This document shows positions 36,487-47,099 of a stretch of DNA of 64,000 nucleotides, in pieces. The position numbers and the translations under genes were made by a program. Position 1 is the first letter of the stretch. Each line of letters begins with the position of its first letter. The notes under the pieces are model-generated. The model was not told where the DNA came from and did not search any database. It worked only from the letters and a program-made list of their open reading frames with translations. The stretch lies in contig CM073558.1 of NCBI GenBank assembly GCA_037074615.1, positions 3,959,501-4,023,500 of the forward strand. Reading direction: 5' to 3'. This DNA comes from Leucaena leucocephala. Taxonomy: Eukaryota > Streptophyta > Magnoliopsida > Fabales > Fabaceae.

Positions 36487-37662
36487 TAATCACTTCAAAT
36501 ATTTAGAAGGACCTACCTGCATGGAAGATCACTGAGCTTGTTTTTTTTTTTTAAAGTAACTGTTATACATTGTTTTTTTTATTATACATAGGTATCTCTT
36601 ATTAGAAGTATAGAACTATATATGTTATAAACTATATAAGGTTTATTTGTAATATAAAGTTAATTTGACAAATTTTTATATACTTACTATTCACATAGTG
36701 TTAATATTAGTGATCGTGTTAATGATACTCATAAGTATAGAGACTCAGGTTTTAGCCAAATAAAAATTCAAATCAGTGTGTCTATATATACATTCAAATA
36801 TAATTAGTTGATTAAGTTAACAATTTTTCAATTTTAAAATTTAATAATTTTTTAACAATTAAAATAAACCTTCACTCTCTACGTACGTTATAAATAGAAC
36901 TTATTAGGAACCCCAAATACGTAGGTGGTGTATGAGAATAATAAAATTATCTCTTGAAGTAATTATAGATTTAAAATCCTCAATTTGAAACTTTAAGATT
37001 TGAATGCTTAAATAAATCTATATTGAGTCTGGTAGTACTTTTTTTTATCTTTTATTGACATTATTTGATACTACTAAATAATTCTGATTTAATTTAATTT
37101 AATTAAATCGAAGAAAGAAATACCTTTTAAGATAAGAGATTTTTTTAGGTAATACTTCAAATTCAAATTATTGAGAATTCTATTTAGTTAAACTATAAAT
37201 CATTTTCATGTATTTTTAAATAGTGAGTAACATGTAGGATTGAGTTGCTTTGTAGTTTTTGGATTTGTTATTGTTCATTTTAACATAGATATCTACTCCA
37301 AGAGACAAACTTAAAATCTAAAAATATAAAAAGACCTTATACTATTAAACTAACTCATTTTATGCAGTTAAACTAATTCTATATCAATATAATTAAATTG
37401 CTTTATTATTCACAATATATTCTGTAAGTGTTTGACCTTCATTCTATGTGCAAGAGATATTTGACTCCCTGAGTATGTCTCCTTTTTCTGTTAACAAAAG
37501 TTAATGCGAGTTTTGAAAGGGGGGAAAAGTTTAAAACAAATGGCTTCATGTGACTTCATTTACAGCACATATGATCGAAGTCAAGATTACATACTAAGCC
37601 AGGATGTCCTAGAAATTAAAAATGGCAGAACTTATTAAACTCTCAACACAATAAGAAGCATC
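36487..37662. other. Intergenic gap and probable CENP-C 3'UTR
   Basis: AT-rich and without a supportable gene. The last 100-200 bp before 37663 should be the 3' untranslated end of the minus-strand CENP-C gene. Confidence 0.45.
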
Positions 37663-40600
37663 TCAATGTAGAGAAGCTACATCGAAGAGCTGTTTGTACT
37701 TGTCAGCAACATAAGATCTCGACTTCAAAGTAGGCTTTCCATCGGCAGTTCCGGGAGAGAAACACTTCACCCCAATCACAGTGACCAAACCTGCAATAAA
37801 TTGACAGACACCAGAACTCGTGTTTTTTATTATTTTTATTATTATCAATTGACAGACATTAAAAAAACACTGGATTCTTCACCATAAGACAAAACTAGAG
37901 TTGGATTCGTTAAAAAAATTAAATATATTTGATTGGAAAATATATCCAATGATAGAAATAAATAAGATATATATGTCTAATTTTTTGCCTTATGAATAAT
38001 AGTCATGTTTTAGCAGTTGATAGCATATACTCACTCTCATGTATGCGCCCATACACATGCCTCTCTCCTTTCCAGTATTCCAAAGGCCTTGACCTCATCC
38101 TTGTGCTTCGCCTTACCCCAGATTCCCATGATGTGCCAGCCACTGGGAAGATACACAAATTACGTCGTCTATACTAACAAAAAAGCAATAAAATGGAGGA
38201 AATCAATTAATAGAGTCCAAACCTGCAAGACTCTGCCTTCGAGAAAGTTCCTTATGTTTGCGTTTTCGTGATTTAACTTTCCTTTGCTCATTTACTGAAA
38301 CCTGGGAATTGTCTGTATTTTCCTGTACCTTAAAAGACAACAAATTTTAAGTATAAGCAATTAAATTTTGTTAAAAGCATTAAACCAAGCACTAGAAGTG
38401 GGATAGAGTCAAGATGAAAAAAGAATGCCATAAACCTATTCCCCACGGTTCGTGCCGATATTAGAGTTCATCCGTCAACTTAATAATCTAAAACACTGAT
38501 GCAAATTATAATTATTCATTAAATCAGATAGAAGTATGGATTGTGGAATAATGGTTCAAGGGCCCAATGCTTAAGCATAGGCTTCTACGATGTGAAAATA
38601 ATATATGAAACTTGGCTAGAATTCATTATTGAAGTTCAATTCTACAGGTAACATTTATAATCTGATGCATACAGTAATGTCTAGTTTGCTCGTCAAATAC
38701 ATTAGATTTGGAGGTATTTAAAGTTCTAGGACTGCTAAAGTCAACTTATAAAATCGTGATTCCTATCATAAGAAGATACACCATTACGGTTATCAAGTCC
38801 AAGTGTCTTCTTCCGAAAGATCTTAACAAATTATGATTAATCATATCTAAAGATGTAACTTCCATGTTCCTTTCATAGCTTGTGAAGAACACCTTGATCT
38901 CTGTATATTCTTTTCTACTTTGTAAAAAAATCTAACTCAATCACTAACAAGTAACAAGGAAACAGCTCTTGAACCATCTAAGATGACCACTACCTAGTTA
39001 CCGTCCCTGAATCTAACAGCATCTATTCAATGGGAAAAAATTATGATCATAACAAAGAAGAAAACTCAGACAATCAAAAAGAAAATATTAACTTAATTTA
39101 TGCAACAAACAAACAGTTGAATTGTGTTTCTAAATCAAACATGCAAATATAACATGAAATGCTATGACAAGATGGAAAGAGATTAGACTGAAGAAGACTG
39201 AAGAAACAGGAACGATTCTTTGGGAAGCTAGTTACATGTAAACTTTGTCCTGGACCATCATCTGAAGTATTGGTTTTTCCATCCCCAGAATTGGCTTCAA
39301 AGAAATCATCTCCCGACTGATCTGATAATACAATGATAATTGAGTTAAACAACGAAAGGAAAATTACATTAATAATGTCTTTAAAAGCAGACGTTTTTCT
39401 GGTCTTTGGATTGAAACGCAACTTATTTGCAAGTTACGTTATAGTCTTATTAAGTCTTGCAACTTGCAAGTTCATGAAACTCTAATTTTACTGTTCTATC
39501 CTGTGAACCATAGCAACTTCAGTCAATTCGAAAGAAAAGATATGCCATGGTATCCAGAAAAACCGGTTAGTTCATGGGAGGAAAATGACTTCATATAGGA
39601 CAAAAGGATCATACTATCTCTTCAATTTAGAAGTAATTATGCATGTGAAAGGTCAACTCTCTTCTACTGATTATAGAAAATTTTGCCGAAGGCATCAACT
39701 AAGCCTAAGTATTTTCCCCATTGTGCTTTCAAAGCAATCTTACAAAACCTGCTCGTACAGAAGATAGCTGAGCCAAACAGTGATATTAATTATGGTTGGC
39801 GTTAATTTTCTTTAATAACATATATAAGAATTAATTAAGTATATCAATACCTTGTGGATTCACTAAGTTGAACTCCGGAACAGCAGTTTGTTCAGAAGAC
39901 ACTACTTCCTGGACCTGGACCTTGTCATAACACAATACATTTTTCAGATTTGAAACATTTTTTCAATCACATAAGATGAAAATTCTATAGAACCCCAAAT
40001 GAAAACGTACTTTGGCTGCAGATTCACCAGGTTCAATTTCCCTACTTATTGTATCATGAGCAATCTGGTTACCTACATCACTGCCTCCAACATCTACCTC
40101 CATGTCGACGTGAGATATACTTGAGTCAACAATTGTGCCAAGAGCAGGTTCTGTTGGATTATCTTCCTTGGAGTTTCCAGTAGTACCGGCACAAGTCTTG
40201 ACAGTGTCATCCTTGAATTTATAGTGTTCATTTGCCTCATAGTTCCTGCTTATTGTGTCATCCACAAACCTACTACCCATGTCACTACCTACATGAGATA
40301 TATTTGATTCAACATTAATACCAAAAGCGGGTTCTGTTGGATTAACTTCCTTGGAGCTTTGATAAGTACTAGCGCATGTTCTGACAATGTCCTCCATCAG
40401 TTTATGGGGTTCATATGCCTCAACATCAGTAGCAGAAGCAGGTTCAGTTGGATTATCTTCCTTGGAATTTTCAGAAGTATTGACACAAGTTCTGACAGCG
40501 TCTTCTTTAAATTTACAGGGGTCATTTGCCTCAGAATTTAGCATGCTTACTATGTCATTAATAACCTTGTTCATATTTCTTCCTCCAGCATCCACCTCTA

Positions 40601-42670
40601 GATCAAGGCGAGATTCATTTGAGTCAATATTGGTACCAAATGCAGGTTTCCCTGAATTATCTTCCCCAGATATTCCAGAAATTGTGGCAAAATTTCTGAC
40701 AGTTTTCTCCACTGAACTCTGAATATCTTTGATCAAAGGTTCATCCAATTTATCAGGTGGCTTCTCACAATCAATGAGCTTGAGTCCCTGTCCTGCTGTA
40801 TCACTTTGAGATGAGTTTCTTGGGGACGAATGTGTACAATCAAAAGTGGAAAACGAATCAACAGATGGCCTCGACTGTGAAAGGCGCTTCTGCAATGACG
40901 GCAATAGAGCAAATGGACTTTTTGGTGGGGTGGGTGATGCTAATTGCTGCCAAGGGTTTCCTACATTCTGTCTAGGCCTTTCAGGGGTTACATTATTCAT
41001 CTCTCTTAACAACTTATCTATGTTCATTAAAGGCTTCCTTGGCTTTGACAAGTTACCTACAAAAGTTTTCAATTCAGTCATTCGGTTTTCTGGCAAGTTT
41101 GGAATGGATAACTTCTCTAAAACAATGGGTTTGATCTGTAAGCTCTCCTGCAAAAGACTGATTGCTTGATCTTCCTCTAGATCTTCACTGCTATATAGCA
41201 ATTCATTCAATATGTTATTGTGGTTGTTCTCTTTCTTGGCAGATGAATCTGCACGAAGATTTCAGCATACAAACAGGGAAGGATCAAAATTAAGTGTGAA
41301 ATCTGAAGAATGAAAAATAACACGGGGAAGAAAGCACTTTTATTGAATGTGTCAAGCACTTTTATTATAGTTAATAGAATGATGATGGCAAGATGAAAGA
41401 CAAAATGTCACGCACAAAGATGACAGAAGTAACTGCCCATTTCATTCTAGGAATAGAATTCACTCACTAGCTAGTTCACTCCTCAGTGATGCGGGATGAG
41501 GCTCAGCTTTTTCTGGGCTCTCACCAACAGGATCAAGGCCGCCAGATTCATATATCCCTTGAGACGATGGGATATCCTCCTTCTGGCCAGAAGTTTCCAT
41601 TGAGTATCGATGTTTGTATTTGACTGACCTCCTGACTCAAATAATAGTAGGAAAATGTTAAACGAATAAACAGAATAACGATTTATATGCTTGTATGTAT
41701 TGTTGGCCTAGAGTCCTGATACTACCTCTGGTTATTCCCCATGAGTCCTGGGCGACGTTGCCGCGCATTAGTGGATGTATTGTTCCCGTTTGGCTCAAAC
41801 AATACATTACCCGTTTGCTTCTGTATTTCTCTTTTTGCATCTATGCATTAATTATAAGTCCAATGAGAAGAAGACTCAAAATACCATTCACTGGGCATAT
41901 AAAGAGTGAAAGAAATGGTAACTTACTTTCTAACCGTTCATGGGCCTTGAAGAATTCCTCTGGATCTTTCAGATTATCAATATCAACACTTGGTTTCAAA
42001 ATCTCATTAAGATGACTGTCAGACAGATGCGTTAAAACACAAATTCACTCTACATTTATGCTTAGTATAAACCCTTTCTTTATGAAAAATAATAAAAGAA
42101 CACAGATGTAAGGAAGGAAATAGAAGGTTGGAGAGTGTGGGGAGTGCTATACTTTCTATTTGGCTTCAAAGAGAAACGAGCACGCTTGTGGCCTAAGGCT
42201 GGCCTCCGTTCTCGAGGATTGTCCGGAGCTTCTTCCGAAACAACGACTCTTATCTCATGAGGTGCTGAATCACCGAATACTTCAGAGCTCACTAGTCCTG
42301 GATTACCATCTATTATGGATTTAGCCTGCTTCAGAAGTTTACTGGGACTTCCTAAGGCCTGCCAAAGCAATAAAAAACTTCAATTTCAAAATAGGCATAG
42401 GATGACGCAAAGTTCATTGGCCACCGAGACGGACAGTGAATTCTACTGACTAAATTTCAAAATAGGAAAAGACGGAAGGTTAACAAAAAAAATTAAGCGA
42501 ATTCAAAATACCACGGATCTGAGATGATTGTGGATGGTGTCAAGCTCTGCGTCCGGGTTATGGGGCTTTGAAGAATCGGGTAGCACGCTGGATGTCTGAG
42601 GAAAGAGGGAGAGTCCCCAATAGTTGGCGAGAGGATCAACTAAAGCAGAACCCTGAGCTTCTTTCCCCAT
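37663..42670 (-). CDS. CENP-C: Centromere protein C (inner kinetochore)
   Basis: Eleven exons with GT-AG borders and consistent phase (plus-strand coordinates, first to last): 42512-42670, 42153-42358, 41927-42015, 41726-41840, 41468-41631, 40011-41248, 39851-39920, 39236-39321, 38223-38328, 38035-38142, 37663-37790; 822 residues. N-terminal plant CENP-C features: MGKEAQGSALVDPLANYWGL, ERRPALGHKRARFSLKP, DNLKDPEEFFKAHERLE, NAKREIQKQTG. The diagnostic CENP-C motif spans exons 9-10: RRQSLA..AGTSWESGVRRSTR, then RSRPLEYWKGERHVYGR. The last exon has TVIGVKCFSP and KSRSYVADKYKQLF. CENP-C binds CENH3 nucleosomes and links the inner centromere to the rest of the kinetochore. The large exon 6 holds an internal repeat array and makes the protein longer than the roughly 700-residue Arabidopsis form. 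The Arabidopsis orthologue, as I recall, is At1g15660, beside a KMD/KFB gene as here. Confidence 0.95.
40017..40709 (-). repeat. Tandem repeat array inside CENP-C exon 6
   Basis: The encoded protein contains about four units. Each begins with [ED][DK][TAI]V[RK], followed by a variable stretch, SKE[DV]NPTEPA (GEDNSGKPA in the first unit), then SNISHV- or SNESRL-like sequence, a VGGS/AGGR-like stretch, a hydrophobic 'DDTISR'-like segment and EAN-x2-[CY]KFK. Units 1, 3 and 4 are about 60-70 residues long; unit 2 is shortened to about 37. The identity between units is visible in DNA as well. Confidence 0.75.
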
Positions 42671-43347
42671 TGATTTAGCTAAACATTAAAACGTTTGAAA
42701 GAGAATGGGAATAGATTCCTGCAGAGAAGAACCCTAGGGTGACGAGGGTGGAAACGGGAAAGAGGGAAATAGAAATGGACTAGGATCCGGTTTTTTTTTT
42801 TTCGATTTGAAAACAAGAACGAGCGGGAGCTACACCTCCACTGTACCCGCATTTACAGTTTTGTCCCTGCCGTCTCTCTTGTGTTGTGTCAGCGGGGATA
42901 GGTGGATAATGTACTGTGTTTAGACCGAAATCGTGAATTTAGAAGTCGCTTTAGAAAAAATTTAGATTTAAAATAATAAATTATATTTATTTAAAAAAAA
43001 TTAAACTAAATTATAATTTAAAATTAAAATTTTAAATAAATCATTATAACTAATTTTTAGAATAATAAAAAAACTTATAAAATATATAATTACTATTTTA
43101 TATTTATTATTTATGTATTTTTATTTTTAATAAAATTATTTTTTTTATAATTTTTTAATTATAATTTTTTAAAAAAATAATTATTCAAATATTTATTTAT
43201 TTATATTATTTTTTAAAATATTTTTTATAAATCTTTCTACGTACTATTATATAAATAGACTTATAAAAAATAACAACACACACTTAAATTTTGATGGATT
43301 TAAATTGGATTTAGGATTAGTGAAAGTGGGATTAGAGCTTTCAAATT
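42671..43347. promoter_or_regulatory. CENP-C leader and promoter region
   Basis: The first 200 bp upstream of the ATG (42671-42900) are less AT-rich, with a poly-T tract at 42789-42800, and probably carry the leader. Beyond about 42950 the sequence becomes plain AT-rich. No TATA box could be chosen with confidence. Confidence 0.4.
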
Positions 43348-44408
43348 ACGTTTGATATGAGGTAATATTGAGAGGGAATGCTTAAATTTATTTTATTTAA
43401 TAATTAGTTATAAATTATAAAATGACTATAATGTCCTTTATAATAAAGAAGAAAATATTATAACCCTAAAACTTCCTCTCCATCCCTTCTTCCACGCTCT
43501 CGCTGGCTAAAATTCCTGGAACAAAATCACTTTAACTGGAGCTAGAATCTGATTTCTCAAACATATTTTATTCTCTTGAACAGGGTGTCGAAAGTAAAAT
43601 AAGCGCTATTAAATTTTGAGATTCCACAATGGAAGAACAACAAATAAATCGCCCATACCAGAAGTTTTTTTTAAAAAAAAAAGAGTTTAATATTACCTAA
43701 TATCTTAATTTTATTTTTAACTAATATTTTAATCTTATAATTAGTACAATTTTATCTATAATTTTTTTAATTTAGTGTAATTTTATCTATAATTTTATTC
43801 TCAAGTATAAAAAATTATATCAAATTAAAAAAATTATGAGTAAAATTATACTATAAATAAAATTAGGATATTAGCTATATTTGAAAAATAATATTAAAGA
43901 TATTTAGTATTATACCCTTTAAAAAAAGATAAGGGGGAAGAGGGAGCAGCGTGATCAATGGACAATCAAATTTTATGTAGTGAAAGCAAGGATCAATTGA
44001 TAAAGGAAAAGAATCAATTGACAGACAGGGATGTGTTTGTCGGAACTAAATAATGGAGGACAAAACACTAATCAGCCACAAGAAGACAGCCACTGAGAGC
44101 AATGGAGAGCGAGCAAGGATGGAGAAGAGATCAATGACAAGAGATGAGTGTTAATCTAGGGAGTAATTGGGTTAATCTAGGGAGTAATTGGGATGGGTAC
44201 TTTTGTGAGGAAATTATTATAAATAGGGATGTTTTTATCTTCCAATTTTTTGTTGGTATAATAAATTTTAGAAAAGTATTGAATTTATTTATGATTTAAA
44301 AATAAAATAAATTTTTTTTATAAGTGATACTAATATTATATAAAATAAGTTATCTATTATCTTCAAGCGTAAATTTAAGCATCCAATAATATACCTTTCC
44401 AAATGCTA
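43348..44408. mobile_element. TIR element carrying less AT-rich internal sequence
   Basis: The left end reads CGTTTGATATGAGGTAATATTG followed by GGAATGCTTAAATTTA; the right end, on the minus strand, reads CGTAGCATTTGGAAAGGTATATTATTG followed by GATGCTTAAATTTA, so the ends are imperfect inverted repeats. The interior has two less AT-rich patches (about 43470-43650 and 43930-44220) with no recognised protein, and a perfect 22-bp tandem duplication at about 44151-44194. It could be a non-autonomous DNA element with captured host sequence. Confidence 0.45.
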
Positions 44409-44495
44409 CGATTAGAACAACAACAAAATAATATTTCCTAAATATCAAACAAGCTCAAATGTCTTCTAAATTTTTAATTTCAGGATAGAAAAAAT

Positions 44496-45080
44496 AGTTT
44501 GTTTGGTTCAATTGAAGGGAGTGAAGGGGAGAGATTTTAATAGAGGGGAGGGGAGGGAAGTGGAATAATTTTAATATTATATTGTTTGGATTGATTCGAG
44601 GGAAAAGAAATAGAAGGATTTTAATATTATTTTATTTAGTTCATGAAGGGAATAGAAGAAAATATTTTTATACGGATAATTTTACCCTTATTTTATTTAA
44701 TTAATTTTTTAATTTTTTTTAGAATATTTAATAAATTATATAAAATTATAATTTTATAATTATTAATATTGAATAAATATAAATATATGTATATATAGTA
44801 ATTATAAATATTATAATAGATGAAGATTGGGAAGTGGACGAGGATGAAGAAGAAATTTAAAAAAATATTGTAGGAAAATTGAAAATTTTGATAGACATAT
44901 TAATTTATATAAGCTAAAATATTATCATTTCTTTTTAAATTATTTCAATTTTAAATTAGAGGGTTATAAGGAGAGGAGAAGAGAATTTTTTTTAAAAAAA
45001 TTATCCTATCTTCTTAAAACTTTTATGTTACTAAATAAGTGAAGGGCCCTCCATTCTATTTCCCTCCAATCAAACACAGG
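44496..45080. mobile_element. MITE-like element
   Basis: The left end reads GTTTGTTTGGTTCAATTGAA then GGGA; the right end, on the minus strand, CCTGTGTTTGATTGGAGGGA. Purine-rich sequence follows each end. About 580 bp, no coding capacity. It closely resembles the ends seen at other patches in this window (about 31011), suggesting one repeat family. Confidence 0.45.
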
Positions 45081-45790
45081 ATAAAATTTTCTCTGTTTGT
45101 TTTTGTTACAAACCCAATCCTTAAAGTATCGTTCAATCTCAATGCATTCTGAGGACCCATACCAAGCAATACCATTTGGTTCAATCCGTAGCCCAAATTC
45201 CCATGCCACCCTCCAATCCCTGTGTTCCAAACAGGGCCCTCAGGTTCATGTCGCTCCCAAATATTTTACAAGTGGCACTTATTATTTTAATTTAATTTAT
45301 GATTTATTTTTATTTAAAATATTTTTCATAGCACAAATATCTTAAAATACTTATCTCAGTGTTTAATATATAATTTATTTAATAAAATTAATAAAATTAA
45401 TTAATTAATAAGATATATTTTTATCTAAAATACCTCTATCATCTTCTTTAATTATCTATCTCAGTCTCTTACTTAATTATTATTGAAAAAATACTAATAT
45501 AAATAATTTAAAAAAATTGATAAAAATAATAAATATATATTATATTTATGACTAATATCAATTTTTTAATAATTTCATATATTAAATACTAAAAAGTTAT
45601 ATCTATATATTAGTATAATTTTACTCTTAAAGTTTTTAATTAACAACAAAGAGCACATTTTTGAAAAATTAGTTTAAAATTCATTTATGGTTCTTAATAA
45701 AATATAAATTAATTTAAAAATATTCTTAATTATTGGATACATCTTAAGACTTGACCTTTTAAATTAATGAGAGTTATTCGATTGATGAAG
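45081..45790. other. Intergenic stretch, nothing recognised
   Basis: AT-rich. The first 180 bp (45081-45260) are less AT-rich, without a recognisable product. Confidence 0.4.
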
Positions 45791-46140
45791 ATTTTATAAA
45801 ACGAAATTGAAAAGGAAACTTTTTTCATACACAAAAACAAGTTTTAATATGAAGGGCAAAACGAAAAAGTTTTTCATGTCAATTAGAAAAAGTTTAATAA
45901 AAAAATTATAAAACGAAAGTGAAAAGGACAATTTTTTTTCATACACAAAAAAGCTTTTAATATGAAGGGCAAAACGAAAATGTTTTTCATGTCAATTAGA
46001 AAATGAATTTAAATTAATGATAGTAGTCTTTTGATAAAAAAATTATAAAACGAAAGAGAAAAGGACAATTTATTTCATACACGAAAACAATTTTTAATAA
46101 GAAGGGAAAAAAAAGGAAAAGGACAAATTTTTTCCATCTG
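45791..46140. repeat. Minisatellite of about three units next to the tRNA gene
   Basis: Units begin at about 45791, 45904 and 46040, each with ATTATAAAACGAAA, then AAAGGA, TTTCATACAC(A/G)AAAA, TTTTAATA and GAAGGG. The first two continue through CAAAACGAAAA and TTTTTCATGTCAATTAGAAAA. A truncated fourth piece reaches the tRNA 3' end. Spacing 113-136 bp. Confidence 0.75.
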
Positions 46141-46143
46141 AAG

Positions 46144-46158
46144 GGTAAAATTACAAAA
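46144..46158 (-). terminator. Pol III terminator of tRNA-Ser
   Basis: Immediately after the discriminator base the minus strand reads ATTTTGTAATTTT, two T4 runs. Confidence 0.7.
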
Positions 46159-46159
46159 T

Positions 46160-46241
46160 CGTGAACGGCAGGATTCGAACCTGCGCGGGCAGAGCCCACA
46201 TGATTTCTAGTCATGCCCGATAACCACTCCGGCACGTCCAC
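46160..46241 (-). tRNA. tRNA-Ser (anticodon AGA)
   Basis: On the minus strand the acceptor stem GTGGACG pairs with CGTTCAC and the discriminator base is G. The anticodon stem CATGA/TCATG encloses a 7-base loop CTAGAAA with anticodon AGA. A long variable arm (GGGCTCTGCCC) and the T arm with GGTTCGAATCC follow; both are class II serine tRNA features. Length is 82 bases without intron. The D-arm box A and T-arm box B are intact, and T-runs follow the 3' end as a Pol III terminator. Probably functional. Confidence 0.95.
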
Positions 46242-46289
46242 TAGGACGTTCAATGGTTTGAGAAGTATTTTATTTAACACTTCATATTA

Positions 46290-47099
46290 ATGTGCTATTC
46301 TTTTCCCAATCAATGTACGGAACTGCCGAAGAACTCAGCAGATGACACGGTGACGGAAGCACAGCGGCGAAAGAGGAAGAAGCAAAGCGAGCTTCCCAGG
46401 CGACAGGTAGGTTTTCGTCCTCATTTTCTCATGCCCCATATATTATCGAATTCTAATCCATTTGTCTTTCTAATCGTTCGTGTGATTCGTGCATTTATTA
46501 GTTTGCTGTTTAAGGTTTCGGCTTTTTTATTTGGATGATGCTTCTGACTTCAGGGAATTCTGAACTGATCATTGATTGTCTAAAATTTGCTTTTCTATTT
46601 TACAATAACCGAGTACAATATGCCATGCATTATAGTTTTTATTCTACCCTTTCCCACTTCCTCTGAATTGGCAGTATTCTGCTACACACACCAGCGATTT
46701 TGCTCATAGTCGCAGTTTGAACTGTTGCACCCCTACTAGAAGCTAGGAGACCCGAGTCGGGGGGGAGAGAGAGAATTTCCCTCAACAAATTGTACGGACA
46801 CATGATACGAGTGAAAGTATTCTTAGAATTATTAGATGTAAATGTAATGTTAGTTGTTTATGTCATAACCTGCAGTTGGTTGGTTATTAATTTTTATAGG
46901 CCTTATCAGCAATGTGGTTAGGTTGTAGCCATCTTCATATTGTACCTGTAATTCATTAGTTTTGAAGTCCAATAAGTTGAATCTTCTTGTTCTTCTCGTA
47001 TTCATTTTTCACTTCGATCAGCTCCTGCACAGGTTTCTATGTCGTCCAGAACAGGAGTTTAAGTTCCCGCACTTGGATAACCTTTCAGTGCATTTTTTC
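46290..47099 (+). promoter_or_regulatory. XRCC1 5'UTR with probable intron
   Basis: A less AT-rich patch (about 46315-46406) ends in GACAG|GTAGG, a good donor. A TC-rich tract and CACAG acceptor lie at about 47020-47032. Short upstream reading frames begin at about 46312 and 47038, so the leader may carry small uORFs. The coding ATG is at 47100. Confidence 0.45.

Noticed and set aside
40387..41169. Plus-strand frames across CENP-C exon 6
   Set aside because: Antisense shadows of the repeat-containing exon.
45791..46140. CRISPR-like array
   Set aside because: Units are long, adjacent and diverged with no short repeats and unique spacers; the host is a plant nucleus.
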